NCBI GenBank assembly: GCA_021229015.1 | Contig: CM037794.1 | Span: forward strand, 39,339,753-39,403,752 | Length of the DNA: 64,000 nucleotides | DNA from: Solen grandis | Taxonomy: Eukaryota; Mollusca; Bivalvia; Adapedonta; Solenidae | Reading direction: 5' to 3' | Shown: positions 38,958 through 48,900 of the stretch, one piece after another | Numbering within the stretch: the stretch's first letter is position 1 | Layout: each line of letters opens with the position of its first letter | Notes under the pieces: model-generated | The model's input: only the letters and a program-made list of their open reading frames with translations | Databases searched by the model: none | What the model was told of the DNA's origin: nothing | Translations under genes and position numbers: made by a program

Positions 38958-41900
38958 AATGATGATTTGGACAAGATCTGGATATAATTGTTTGCATGTA
39001 CTATGTCTCATCTTTGCATTACTTTACCCTGAGGTCAACATTTTATATGACTACACAAAAGACCAGCAAGTAAACACATAAAGTCTTTTCAGTGCATACA
39101 CTTTAGTTGCGTGTTTTCATGATTATTACATACTGTGTATTTTGTGATAACATAAAATGTTAAATATAAAACAGCTCAATTATACAACAGTGTTCTTTGG
39201 AACACATATGTCACCTGCTGAAGCTAAACGGAAAATGTGTGATTAACAGACAAACGGACAGACAGACGACAGAAAAGTAATCCCTATGTTCACCTCTGCT
39301 AACACCAGGTGATACAAAAACAATTCACCATAACATGAAAGCCAATAAAGCATGGTCCAATATCAGATCCAATATCTATATTGTGTAATTTGTTCAGTGA
39401 ACTTACAATGCTTTTTCATAGTTATAATGCTGTCCAATTTAACACAATATCTAGCCTTCGACCCCAAATATAGCACTAAAATGGAGCTTGATTGTGTGAT
39501 GTGATCAACCATATCATGGTATTTTGATTTTGACCACATATAGAGCACTATAATGGTGCTGCAATGTAGTAGGCTAAGCTGAAGTTGTTTTTCAATAATG
39601 TATACACCAATAGATGCAGATATGTTATCATTTTCACCCAATTCAACCAAGACATTCATAAAGTTACACAAATTTCAGAGATCCACCCACACATATGTAT
39701 AACACAAGTCTTAGAGATCCACCAACATAAGTATTTAATACAAGTCTCAAATATCCATATGAACAAAAATTTTACACAAGTCTCAGAGATCCACCCACAC
39801 AAATATTTTACACAAGTATCAGAGATCCACCTACACAAGTATTTTACACAAATCTCAAATATCCATGTGCACAAATATTTCACACAAGTCTCAGAGATCT
39901 ACCCACACATATATAATAACTCAAGTATCAGCAATCCACCTACACATATATTTCTACACAAGTCTTAGAGATCCACCCACACAAATATTTTACACAAGTC
40001 TAAGAGATCCACCCATACACATATATTAACACAAGTATCAGCAATCCACCTACACATATATATTTACACAAGTCTCAGATTCACCTATACATATATGGCC
40101 AAGTGCAAATAAAGTGTGACATTAAGGTCCAAAACTGAACTGCTGTTGAGACTGCTTTTGCTAGTTCTTTTTCATAGTACATATAGTGAAAAACGCAGAA
40201 AGGATGCTTTTTTTTAAACAGATGCAGCTTTCTAAAAAATATATTGATTTTAGATAGAACTAAGATGGGTTTTTTTACACTTCGTAAAGCATGGTTAAAT
40301 TTGAAAACTGTTATGTAAACCATTGGGTTTGACAATATTTTTTCATTATACATTAGGCAAGGGCATGTGACAAACTTTCAAGCTATATTTCATTTAGATT
40401 AACTACATTCTTGAAAAAATATGGTTTAAATGTAAAATACAAAGAAACACACCTTTAATAATTTTTATTCATAGATTGTAATGGAACATTTACTTAAAAT
40501 AAATATTTGAAATAAAAACTTTATCAAATTCCTTCAAAATAAAACCAACCTGGCTTTGATACTCAAAGGCATTACTTAGCATCGTCCAAACCAAAAATGT
40601 AGCGAAATTTCTGTTTAACCGTTATGGTTGGGACATATTACACTTCTTGTTTTTAAGGCTGAATTGTAAATCTTAACAAGCTTTATGTTGTTTCATTTCA
40701 CCATTAATTTAATATATGATGTTCAAAGTCCTCAAATACATTGAAATTGTCACTGATATTTATAGCACAAGTCTTCTTGTAGATCTATGTTAATTGCAGC
40801 AATAAGTAAGACACTTTTCACAATAAATGTTTGATTCACACATAATAATTCCAGCTCAGATCATTACAGTATTAAGCAAAATCATTTCTAGATCAGAACA
40901 ACTACTTTGAAATAAGATTTTGATTTTGATTCCAGTACACTTTTTATTTTAAAGTACATTAATTACCGTTATGGTTGGGACAACTTATATGCCTAAATAT
41001 TTAGGCTAAATATCTCCTGATGAAATAAGTCATTCTGATGTATTTCATCATCAAACTAACATAACATTAAAAAATACTTCAACACTTAGAACTATATAAA
41101 CTAACTTAAAGACTTTTTCAACATGTTCTTGCAAGATGAAGACAGTCTGTCCTTCTAACATTTTGTTAACTAACAAGCACATTCACAAGTTGCACACGGG
41201 TCTGTAGTGGGTTTTTTTTACCAGCATTTGGTGCATGTTTGTGGCTTTCAGTACCTGAAACAGCCTGTTTTAGTTCCTTTAGTTTTTAGCTATTGGTGAG
41301 CTATTAGGATCACCCTGCGCATGCGTCTGCATGTCTTTGTCGGTTGTCAACAATTTGCTTTAAATGATATCTCCTCTGAAACCACTGGACAGAATTTGAT
41401 TAAACTTGCTAAAATAAACTTGATCCATGTAGAAAGCAAAAAATATGAAAAATTTAAAAATCATCTCCTTCAAAACTACTGGCAAGATTTCAAAATGTTT
41501 TAGTACAGATGTTCTTTGGGAAACCCTCTATCAAGATTGCTAAAATTATTCTGATCCGTAAAAAAACATGGTCACCAGGGGCAGGGCTAATATGCCTTAT
41601 ATGTATACAGTGAAATCTTTAAATGACATTTCCTCTGAAACTGTTAGACAGAATTTAATTAAACTTGGCAGGGATGATCCTTGGGGGGAACCTTCACAAA
41701 AGTTGCTAAAATAAACTTGATCTATGAAGATCTGGTTGACATGGCAATGGAAAGAAAAAAATTATGAAAACTTTAAAAATCATGTAGCTCCTTTAAAACT
41801 ATTAGCAAGATTTCAATATATTTTAGTACAGATGTTCTTTGGCCCGGTAACCTTCTACCAAGATTGCTAAAATTATTCTGATCCGTAAGAAAACATGGCT

Positions 41901-44900
41901 GCCATGGGTGGGGTTAATTTGCCTTATATGTATATAGTGAAAACTTTAAATGACATTTCCTCTGAAACTGTTGGGACAGAATTTGATTAAACTTGGCAGG
42001 GATGCTTCACAAAAGTTGCTAAAATAAACTTGATCCAAGTAGAACTCTGGTTGCAATGGAAAGAAATAAATTATGAAAACTTTAAGAATTATCTCCATAA
42101 AGCTACTGGCCAGATTTCAAAATGTTTTAGTACAGATGTTCCTTGGGTAACCCTATACTCAGGTGAGCGTCCCAGGGCCTCTATGGCCCTCTTGTTTAAA
42201 ATACTTAGCTTTTCTCTTCCGTTCTTGTTTTCTTAACTGTACATCTAGTTTAGCATTTTTTTTCTTTGTTCTTTCATTTTTTGTCTGTAACTTGCACAAT
42301 GGGCAATACTTTTTCTTATTCATTAGCTCATTGTTTTTCTATTTTTCACAATATATTTTTGTCTCTTAGCTTAACATTCTTTACAACAGTTGTTTTCTTT
42401 TGTAAGTTATTGGACCTTAAGTCCCTTCCAAAGTTCATTTTAACGACTAATTTCTCCATCGTAGTCTGAAACAGCAACCAAACACCATATATTAACTAGC
42501 AAGAATCGATTTTAAAATTGTCCCAACCATAACGGTAGCTGTCTGCATTGTGTAAGTCTTAAAAAACAGAGTTTTAATAAAGAGAGTAAAATAAAATATC
42601 TTTTTCTGTTGCAGAATTAATGAATGTAACATAATCTAAGCTTTAAACAAGCATGTGGCTTGTAGTTTTGAGTTTGCAAATTGTCTTTCTGAATAAACAT
42701 TAATTTTAAGAATTACAATAAAAAGGAACAATATTCAACATACCATTATTCTGACTGACCTGTGTCACTTAAACAACTATAAAACAACTAAATAAACGAC
42801 TGATTTAATTCTAAAAGATGTTAAATGAATGTCAGAGGGGAGGAATTTAACCGTTATGGTTGGGACAGAACCGTTATGGTTGGGACATTACGTTTTCTTC
42901 CTCTTAGGGCTTTCCCATAGATTGGCTGAAAGATCTCTTGAAATGCAAAAGTTCTGATAGGCATCAAGGAAAATAAAACAGGGCTTGTGAGAAGTGCAAA
43001 GCATAACTGTAAGGTAAAGGTTACCAATAAACATAAGGAGGGTGTTAACCGTTATGGTTGGGACATATTTTTTATAGTAGCAAATGATACAACCAAGCAG
43101 TGTGACATGCAAACTAATCAAAGCAAATGATCAAAATTTGAAGCTACATCTTACCTGCACCATTTTCAGTCTTGTTTGATTAAGTAAACCTATTATTTGC
43201 TTATTTCTGATTTACCTTTATATTGGTGACTTCAAAATTTGAATTTCCTTTCAAATATGTCGTCAATATGTAACTTTTAACTATTGATAAAAATCAGTTG
43301 GTGATTTTACTAAATATATGGATACATATGATACATCCATGTTAAAACCCACCCAAAAAGCAATTTATTTTTATTTATTCAAAAATTAAAAAAGGTAATA
43401 AAGTGCATGTCACACAAAAAACAGCGATTTTCGACTTCTTTGCATTTTTCAATCTGCTATAACTTTCGAACCAATCATCCGATTAACCTGAAATTTTCAC
43501 CACAATACCATCACAATCATACCTTTCAGAAAACATCAATTTCAAAGTTGCTTTATTATTTTCCTTAGTGATATTTATGTTTTATTCTTGGAGACACAAA
43601 AATGAACCCTTATTTGCACTTGGCCATATATTTACATAAGTCTCAGATTCACCTACACATATATATTTACACAATACTTTGACAGATTCACCAGACATAC
43701 AAGTCTCTCATCACCAACAATGGGCCTGACAGCTCATACTTACGACTGTGGAGAGCCGGCCATGCCACCCCCCACCAGGCATCGCAGGATCAAGACCCAG
43801 GCGTAGGACGGACTGAAGGAGGTTAGAAGACCAAAGTACCCTATCCACACTGCAACCATGTACAGGGTCTACAATGGAAATACAGCAAAACCTGCCTTAA
43901 CCCACAAGGCTTGAATTCCACCAACAATACTTAGCGCTCTGTAATACTTAAATACTTAAATTTGGTAGATACACATTCCACTATTTCTATTTTATGAAAT
44001 ATTCAAGTACATGACTAAGACGAAATGAATAATTATCTTAATAACTAACAATATTTGTTAAGAAATGAAATATTTTTTTATTTTTATCATAGAAACAATA
44101 CTATTGAAATTCACCCTTAAATATTTATGTATTTCTTAGCACTAAGAATTGTTTGTGGAATTCAAGCCAGTTGCCAGTTCTGGAATATTATGCTGGTCAC
44201 TGAAATCATGGTTGCTGCTTAATGGATGTAGCTGCTAATACAGGTTCAAATAAGTTCTGAATTAGTTCCACAACAGCATAAAAACTGCCCTTTCTCATGT
44301 TAAAAGTTACTCTAATAATGGTCATTTATTTGAATTTACTCTTAACACTAATTTTTTAATAATTAGTTTAGAGCATTGGTTAGCTCTTGAGTGACTGGAA
44401 TATTTGACTCCCAACTCCTGGCAAGAAATAAGGTAAAAACTGAAAATAGGTGTCCAAATATGCTTTGAATTCACAACATCTCACACAGAATTTCCTTTGA
44501 GCTCAAAGATATCATAAAGTGTGAAACTCTTGAGTAATTGGAGTGAATTTGATTTTTTGCAATACTAGAAACATGATTAAAAGATCCTCCTATCAATTTA
44601 TAGTTGTATAGGAAACCTGTAAATAATTGTGACCCAAATGAAACTTGAACTTGAGGGTGCCCTGATTCAGAGGTTGCATATTTAAGTGCCAGATGTACAG
44701 ATTGTGGGTTTGAACCCATTAAGGACAAGAATCTTTCATGGACATCCCTCATGACAAGTACTGGTCCAACCCAGGGACCATCAAGAGAGATCAGTTAGAA
44801 CTTACTTCCTGATGACATAAATAGAAAGAAGTTAAAACTAAACTTGAACTCGGGGCTTCTGACACACAATGATTCACAGCCCCTTGACTTTTAATCATCA

Positions 44901-47900
44901 AACACTGGTACCTTTTAAACCTTGTTACACAGGTAGTCAGTTTACCTTTTGTCGTCCGAACTTGTCGCCCATAAACCCCCACAGTGGCGCCATCACACAC
45001 ATTCCAATAAACACCACCTGAAACATCGGACACGGCGCTAGACTACTGCAAGATTATACAACCAGGATGAAGCTAGATCAGCCTGCAATTTACATGTAGT
45101 CTTTTCTTTTTCCATTAAAACTGAATGTGAATAAATTCAGTGGGTCATTTCTTATCATGAAGGAGATATATAAGGGATATGCTAGATGATGTAACATTGT
45201 AACAGCTAGTTATTTAATGCTTGTTATTTCATTATTACTACAAAATACATTCTTATGGAAAAACATTGAAATTATTTACCTTTAAATTGTCTTGGTTTTG
45301 TAAAAAATTCCAGCCAGCTAACATGTTGACAAAATTTATCAAAGTTAACTAAAAATTATTTGCCCAAATAACAGATAAGCCTTAACACAGATAACCCTGC
45401 CTTAACCCTAATGTTCATGTACAAATTTATCACTTGATAAATATTCTTTTACTGAAATGAAAATGATATATGAAAAAATGTTGCTGTTTTTTTTTTGCAG
45501 AATCTAAGCCATAATATTCTGAAAGCAAACAATATTCTATTACCAAACATCCTGGAAAGAAATGTCAGGGTCTGCTATGCTTGTCGATGTTATGTGTCTA
45601 AATAAGTTACGGGTTAAACAACATTTTCTAGGAGAGATAGAGAGGTTGTTTACCCCATATGGTTGCTGTATGGAGGATATATAAAAAATATGCTAAAAGC
45701 ATCTAAATACTGACTACTAAGATACTGCTTGGTGGGTGTGACTGATTTAACACTGCTTCAATAATGATGGCAATTAGTTTAAAAAAATAACAGTAACTGA
45801 TTAATGAGGAAGATCAGCTGAAACAAGCTAACTGATAAATAATTGAAGAAATCTATTTCATCCTAAATACAGTTTCTACTTCTCACATGTCACTAGTATA
45901 TAGTCATTATATATAAGGATTCAAACCTTTCTTCTGATTTATAATATCTAGAAACAGAACTAGGTTGTCAAACAGTTTGAATCCATGATAAGCCACCACA
46001 TAACGTGAAGCCAGGTCTTAACATTCTCTGCATGTATCAACATCAGTTTGTCTGACTCAAAATAGGAAATCATTTTATTCCAATAAATTCTTGAGAAACT
46101 GTTTTTGCTGATGCAAGGATTGGCATATTTCCTTAGGCCAGGAGCAAGCATTTGCAAACTCATCTCTGAATTAGCAAGTTAAATAAATAGATTGTACATG
46201 TATTATGGTTGCTGTGCACTTCATAAATGTATAAAATAGATTTGAAAATATAGCATTCAACAAAAGTAAATCTTTTCAGGTACCTATTTTAAGTTTATAT
46301 ATTTGCTGCTTGCATCTGATAATTTTTAACCCTGCGATGAAGCAAAAGATTTTTATCATAGAGGGGTGTAAAATCATAAAATTATCCCCTGCCCTTCCAA
46401 TTTTTGAGATAGTAAAATCAAGTAAAAAAACAACAAAGATATGCTCTGCAATAATGTTCACTCACTATAGCAATTTTACACCTCTGTCACCAATACTCAC
46501 GGTGGTGATGAATGCCACATGCATCTGCTCCAGCTGCCACTCACATCGTAACACCGGGGACAGCACCGCCAGCAGCATCATCTCTAGGGAGTCTGCTGCC
46601 TGCTCATGCATACATTTGCACATTCATTTGCATATTTAAATAAAGCCTTGCAAATAGCATATACAAAATTGACATCCATGAATATTTCTCACATACATAA
46701 CTGAGAAAGAGATAGCTGAGTGTTTGCATAATTAAATATGGAAAAAATACCTAATAATTTTCGAATTTATGGGCAACAAAGCTCAACTGTATTCTGGGAG
46801 ACTCAATAAGTCTTGTTTACATAATACTTCTATCCTATTTAATAACAAGTACTACTACTGCTTAAATTGGCAAGACCCACTTATATTGAAAGCTTTTTTT
46901 AAATGCCTTTATTGAGTGGCTCTATGCTATGAAAACTAGTGGATATAGTTTCTCACTGTGTGATAATTGTATTTAAGACAATATTACAAGTTGGTTACTC
47001 AAATAAAACATGACACGGTAACATTTGCTAAGTTATCTAAACAATTCCATGGATACTCAATTTGTATTGAAAGTAAAAGGTAATACTCATTTGGACATGT
47101 ATATGTAAAGCTTATCAGTCCCACTGTACAAAACACATTTGTGCATATTTTACATACAGCATGTATGTGTATGTTTATTTGCATACTGAAATATTGCTTG
47201 CAGGCAACATATGTCTCATACATACATGCAGTATCTTTTAAAATTTGCAGATAGTATATTTTTTATGATATTCGTGAACAAATTACATACAGTCAAACCT
47301 AGGTAACTCTGCAACTAATTATTCAAAAACTTAGCGTTAAACAAAATACTTTGATGGTCCCTGTCCAATTCCTTATTTCTACATAAAAACTATCTGACTT
47401 ATTCAACTGGCTATTCTAACATGGCTTCATCCAAATATTCTTTTGGCCTGCGCTGATAGACACCGATTTCCATGCATACTGAAGTACTATTCCACCTCGC
47501 TGCCAAAACATTAATTATCAGTGTCATATTGTACTTCCCACATCCTAATTCTGGTAAGCCCTGCTACACTCTGTGTGATAAACGTATTGTAAAAAATTCA
47601 AATTTGATATGTACCGTGAATAGTCCACAAATCACATACAGGCGGATCTGAAAGAATCCAAAGCCAATTGCTTCCACACCTTCCTCTGCAGTGAAGGTTG
47701 GCCCCATCCCTTTGTCATCTTGAACAGACACCTGCTTGTACAGTTCTACCTCATTATCGCTGGAGTCATCGCTCTTTATTAAGGAGACACTCTCTAAATC
47801 TGGAAAGGAAGATATAGAGATGTTATATCTTTACAATAATACAACAGATAGCATGCTGCTAATATTAGTAATGTGTTCAAGAAATAAATTAAAATACTGC

Positions 47901-48096
47901 TGATCTTAATTAAAAGCCAAAAGATTTTATAAAAAAAAAAAGAAAAAAAAATGCAAAAAAATGTTGCAAAACAATCTAAAAGAGAAAAATGTCTCTAAGA
48001 AATTATATTTATTTAATTTTAAAAAGCTTCTAGTGTACCATCAACGACGCTGCCATCATTTATGTCCAATTTCGTATACTTTACACGTTTAGCCAT
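27975..48096 (-). CDS. SVOP: SVOP-like major facilitator transporter, complete, 14 coding exons
   Basis: Synaptic vesicle 2-related protein, a 12-helix major facilitator superfamily membrane protein of synaptic and secretory vesicles; its transported substrate is not settled. Exons run from high to low coordinate: 48096-48039, 47799-47615, 46599-46501, 45017-44946, 43868-43744, 38807-38744, 38153-38028, 36380-36252, 35548-35395, 34175-34095, 31678-31485, 29386-29297, 28561-28448 and 27995-27975. All introns are GT-AG and phases agree, giving 1,512 nt or 503 residues against about 548 in human. Hallmarks are EEGVEAIGFG before helix 1, motif A GFMGDKFGRQK (about 128-138), LRCLVGGGMAG, LPESARYLV after helix 6, a second motif A LIDLVGRR and the C-terminal PIETKGREL. 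The cytoplasmic N terminus is shorter than in vertebrates. Orthology to SVOP rather than SVOPL is inferred. Confidence 0.93.
28448..28561 (-). CDS. SVOP: SVOP exon 13
   Basis: Residues 460-497, helix 12 and the PIETKGREL signature. Acceptor TTTCAG, donor CCA|GTATGT. Without splicing the frame would stay open about 25 codons into a T-rich tract. Confidence 0.9.
28600..28841 (+). mobile_element. 242-bp TTAA MITE, copy 3
   Basis: Lies 39 bp upstream of SVOP exon 13, inside intron 12. TTAA borders and central palindrome as in the other copies. Confidence 0.92.
29297..29386 (-). CDS. SVOP: SVOP exon 12
   Basis: Residues 430-459, helix 11 region: VYPTTIRTLGIGTASSWAR. Acceptor TCGGCAG, donor CAG|GTAAGT. 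Confidence 0.93.
29731..31297 (+). mobile_element. Composite element 'caagagggcc...gtgagctaaaaa', copy 2
   Basis: The left end is caagagggccatgatggccc with gctcacctgag, and the right end is gctcaccttgagcacgttgtgctcatgtgagctaaaaa. The core is about six direct repeats of roughly 164 bp (30,000-31,000). A pure 'gacgcacg' tract at 31170-31240 precedes the right end. Lies in SVOP intron 11. Confidence 0.9.
31170..31240 (+). repeat. 'gacgcacg' short tandem repeat
   Basis: GC-rich 8-bp units (gacgcacg/gacgcacgga) then 'gacgccg', at the position where related composite elements carry similar short G/C-rich tracts. Confidence 0.85.
31319..31440 (+). mobile_element. Probable tRNA-derived SINE head
   Basis: A tRNA-like segment with A box TAACTCAGTTACTTGAGC, a CCTATAACC anticodon-loop region (Ile-TAT-like) and B box ATTCAAGCCCC, next to SVOP exon 11. 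The body is short and the boundaries are uncertain. Confidence 0.5.
31485..31678 (-). CDS. SVOP: SVOP exon 11
   Basis: Residues 365-429, helices 8 to 10, with the second motif A (LIDLVGRRWTG) and FVYIYTSE. Acceptor CCTACAG, donor GAG|GTTAGT. GC-rich compared with its surroundings, as are exons 9 and 12. Confidence 0.93.
31728..32607 (+). mobile_element. Composite element, copy 3 (degenerate left end)
   Basis: The right end, gctcaccatgagcatgttgtgctcaggtgagctaaaaa, is intact. The left end is decayed ('aaaggaccatgtcggccct'). The core carries 'attctgtccagcggtttcagag'-type repeats shared with the copies at 41283 and 57828. Confidence 0.65.
32608..33960 (+). mobile_element. Composite element, copy 4
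   Basis: Begins immediately after the previous copy ends, with caagagggccatgatggccc at 32608, and ends gctcaccatgagcatgttatgctcaggtgagctaaaaa. Core of 'caagtgacccctgg...ccatgatttgaacaaac' direct repeats. Confidence 0.85.
34095..34175 (-). CDS. SVOP: SVOP exon 10
   Basis: Residues 338-364, luminal loop between helices 7 and 8 with two cysteines (KCKCNLL) and DDYTSMIVSTLGEF. Acceptor ATACAG, donor ATAG|GTAAGT. An 18-bp minisatellite starts about 90 bp upstream of the acceptor. Confidence 0.92.
34265..34985. repeat. 18-bp minisatellite, about 39 units
   Basis: Unit cagccaacctgtatcagg with aagc/gaca variants, in SVOP intron 9. Because 18 is a multiple of three and the unit lacks stops, long spurious reading frames run through it on both strands (YQAANL and IQVGCL type repeats). 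Confidence 0.95.
35395..35548 (-). CDS. SVOP: SVOP exon 9
   Basis: Residues 287-337 plus one base, helix 7 with WFGTALSYYGMVL and RDLFSP before it. Acceptor TATTTCAG, donor TCAG|GTGGGT. Confidence 0.93.
36030..36245. repeat. 37-bp tandem repeat, about 6 units
   Basis: Unit actgaatacatataacactgagataaaatataatcag, exact 37-bp spacing at 36031, 36068 and 36105, degenerating toward SVOP exon 8. Confidence 0.9.
36252..36380 (-). CDS. SVOP: SVOP exon 8
   Basis: Residues 244-286, start of the large central cytoplasmic loop: LPESARYLVAAGKKEKAL. Acceptor ATTTCAG, donor CAT|GTGAGG. A 37-bp tandem repeat abuts the donor side. Confidence 0.92.
36888..37129 (+). mobile_element. 242-bp TTAA MITE, copy 4
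   Basis: In SVOP intron 7. TTAA borders, same termini and palindrome, 242 bp. Confidence 0.92.
37326..37922 (+). mobile_element. Element with 'agtcccctaccgg' ends, longer copy
   Basis: agtcccctaccgg at the left and ccggtaggggact at the right, as at 15844. The interior holds a direct repeat of about 160 bp ('cagtggaccggaacgaaactc...gcgtttagaaaaaaagtc') and short 'gacggactgacgga' repeats before the right end. Confidence 0.8.
38028..38153 (-). CDS. SVOP: SVOP exon 7
   Basis: Residues 202-243, helices 5 and 6 with the conserved MGWRWLLVFSAIP. Acceptor TATACAG, donor AAG|GTAATT. Confidence 0.93.
38455..38650 (-). mobile_element. tRNA-derived SINE
   Basis: Minus-strand tRNA-like head with A box TGGCCAAGTGG and B box GGGTTCGACGCC at 38573-38625. 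It is followed by a non-tRNA body with 'cttgcttggtgctcagcacc'. The anticodon loop resembles Asn (CTGTTAC). It sits in intron 6, just downstream of exon 6. Confidence 0.6.
38744..38807 (-). CDS. SVOP: SVOP exon 6
   Basis: Residues 180-201 (FTLLTEYLPSKYRAKLLNV), end of helix 4 and the following cytoplasmic loop. Acceptor TTTTCAG, donor TCT|GTGAGT. The preceding intron is about 4.9 kb and contains the inserted element at 40096-43626. Confidence 0.92.
38922..38966 (+). repeat. (GAT)n microsatellite
   Basis: About 14 gat units with one 'aat' interruption. Confidence 0.95.
39207..39314. mobile_element. Short remnant of the 'gtcacctgctg' element
   Basis: Left end gtcacctgctg and right end cacctctgctaacaccaggtgat are inverse-related. 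'gacagacgacag' repeats lie in between. Compare 10112. Confidence 0.55.
39650..40095. repeat. ~37-bp tandem repeat, left part of a split array
   Basis: Units of the type 'acacaagtctcagagatccacccacacaaatatttt'. The array stops at 40095 and resumes with the same unit at 43627, interrupted by an inserted element. Confidence 0.85.
40617..40635 (+). repeat. 18-nt motif, copy 1
   Basis: AACCGTTATGGTTGGGACA, the first of six interspersed copies in the 3.5 kb element. Confidence 0.9.
40965..40982 (+). repeat. 18-nt motif, copy 2
   Basis: ACCGTTATGGTTGGGACA, exact over 18 nt. Confidence 0.9.
41283..42197 (-). mobile_element. Composite element, inverted copy nested in the 3.5 kb element
   Basis: On the minus strand it begins aaacaagagggccatagaggccc with gctcacctgag (plus end 42197) and ends in gtgagct...taaaaa-like sequence at 41283. 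The core has 'cagaatttgattaaacttg' direct repeats of about 300 bp. Confidence 0.75.
42519..42536 (-). repeat. 18-nt motif, copy 3 (inverted)
   Basis: TGTCCCAACCATAACGGT on the plus strand, the only inverted copy. Confidence 0.9.
42849..42887 (+). repeat. 18-nt motif, copies 4 and 5 in tandem
   Basis: Two exact 19-nt copies at 42849-42867 and 42869-42887, one base apart (20-bp period). Confidence 0.9.
43047..43065 (+). repeat. 18-nt motif, copy 6
   Basis: AACCGTTATGGTTGGGACA, followed by 'tatttt', as copy 1 is followed by 'tatta'. Confidence 0.9.
43627..43720. repeat. ~37-bp tandem repeat, right part of the split array
   Basis: 'tttacataagtctcagattcacctacacatatata' units continue the array broken at 40095 and end about 25 bp from SVOP exon 5. 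Confidence 0.75.
43744..43868 (-). CDS. SVOP: SVOP exon 5
   Basis: Residues 139-179 plus two bases, helices 3 and 4, with LRCLVGGGMAGSPQ. Acceptor TTGTAG, donor TC|GTAAGT. A MITE ends 41 bp before the acceptor. Confidence 0.93.
43909..44168. mobile_element. MITE with 'ggcttgaattccac' ends, complete copy
   Basis: Ends ggcttgaattccaccaacaa and ttgtttgtggaattcaagcc form terminal inverted repeats of about 28 bp with a few mismatches. The interior is AT-rich. In SVOP intron 4, close to the exon 5 acceptor. Confidence 0.75.
44946..45017 (-). CDS. SVOP: SVOP exon 4
   Basis: Residues 115-138, helix 2 and the conserved major-facilitator motif A, GFMGDKFGRQK. Acceptor TTTCAG, donor AAG|GTAAAC. Confidence 0.93.
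46501..46599 (-). CDS. SVOP: SVOP exon 3
   Basis: Residues 82-114, rest of helix 1 and the first luminal loop (ADSLEMMLLAVLSPVL, CEWQL). Acceptor GAGCAG, donor ACC|GTGAGT. The length is 99 nt, phase 0 on both sides. Confidence 0.93.
47615..47799 (-). CDS. SVOP: SVOP exon 2
   Basis: Residues 20-81: an acidic, serine-rich cytoplasmic stretch (SDDSSDNEVE), then TAEEGVEAIGFGFFQ and the start of helix 1. Acceptor CCTTTCCAG, donor ACG|GTACAT. Confidence 0.92.
48039..48096 (-). CDS. SVOP: SVOP exon 1
   Basis: Encodes residues 1-19 (MAKRVKYTKLDINDGSVVD) plus one base of the next codon. The donor is GATG|GTACAC. The ATG is preceded by an acceptor (TTTTGTTTCAG, ending at 48119), so at least one 5' untranslated exon lies upstream. 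Confidence 0.8.
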
Positions 48097-48109
48097 ACTT
48101 CTGGTTCTT

Positions 48110-48118
48110 CATTCTAGC
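48110..48118 (-). promoter_or_regulatory. Upstream overlapping ATG before the SVOP start
   Basis: An ATG at 48112-48110 opens a seven-codon frame (MKNQKYG, then TAA) that overlaps the SVOP ATG, because the TATGGC in it contains the main start. Exon sequence begins at 48118 after the acceptor. Such an overlapping upstream frame could lower translation of the main frame. Confidence 0.45.
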
Positions 48119-48520
48119 CTGAAACAAAAATTCATGAATGGCAGTTACCTGAACGGAAAATAGCCAAATTATATTACCTTCTGGACCAATGGGCCAATAG
48201 CTTATGATGTTTAATTGATTTTTATCAGATGTATTTGTTACTGGATGCTGGAAATTCCAGCCAGTGATGGCTCAAATATCTACGAATGAGGGCAATATTT
48301 GCCATTATCTTTACCTGAGTACCATTAAAGTAGTAAATTATGTCAAATTATATATATATTCTGATCAATATCTTCATCAAGCCAATATCTTTATACGTTC
48401 ACTTTTAAATAACAAGCATGGCTGACAAAACAAGTAGTTAGGGCATGCATGGTTGAAATTATATCAGTTTATGAATAAATTATTTTTTTTTTTTTAAGTT
48501 ATTGAGTATATGTTTTTATT

Positions 48521-48900
48521 CCCCTGCAAACAAAGCAAAGAGGGGGTATAGAGGAGTCACTCTGTCGGTTTGTCGGTGGTATGTCCGTCCGTCAACTTCA
48601 AAATCTTGTGATGCAAACTACTTTTTCCTTACTTCACCAATTAAAATGAAATTTTGCATATGCATTAATGATGAAGTGTAGATGTATTTTATATACATCA
48701 TTCAATGAATGACAGAGTAATGGCCCTTGAACTGACTTAAGAAATCTTGTGATCCACTACTTCTACATGACCTCACAGATTAAGCTCAAATTTTGCATAT
48801 GCATTAATATTGATGTTTATTTTATACTGTAAATGTGCTTGACATAATCATTGTGCATACCTTCTAATTTAAAGAAACAATTATGGCCTCCGGTTGGACT
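48521..48900 (+). mobile_element. Partial element starting 'cccctgcaaacaaagc'
   Basis: Left-end type sequence with 'tgtcggtttgtcggtggtatgtccgtccgtc' direct repeats, ending at the TTAA MITE at 48901. The right end is not visible. Confidence 0.45.

Larger units (their letters stand above)
40096..43626. mobile_element. ~3.5 kb element with 17-bp TIRs inserted in a minisatellite
   Basis: The ends TGGCCAAGTGCAAATAA (40096-40112) and TTATTTGCACTTGGCCA (43610-43626) are perfect inverses. Both outer flanks are the same tandem array, with 'tata' beside each end as a possible target duplication, so this is an insertion. Inside are six copies of ACCGTTATGGTTGGGACA and a nested composite element (41283-42197). 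No transposase is recognisable, so it is probably non-autonomous. Confidence 0.75.

Noticed and set aside
39585..39968. 127-codon frame with TQVSEIHPHKYF repeats
   Set aside because: Translation of a ~37-bp tandem repeat; no start context and no domain.
44640..44760. Possible further tRNA-derived SINE (ggtttgaaccc B-box-like sequence)
   Set aside because: No convincing A box at the proper spacing; the motif alone is weak.
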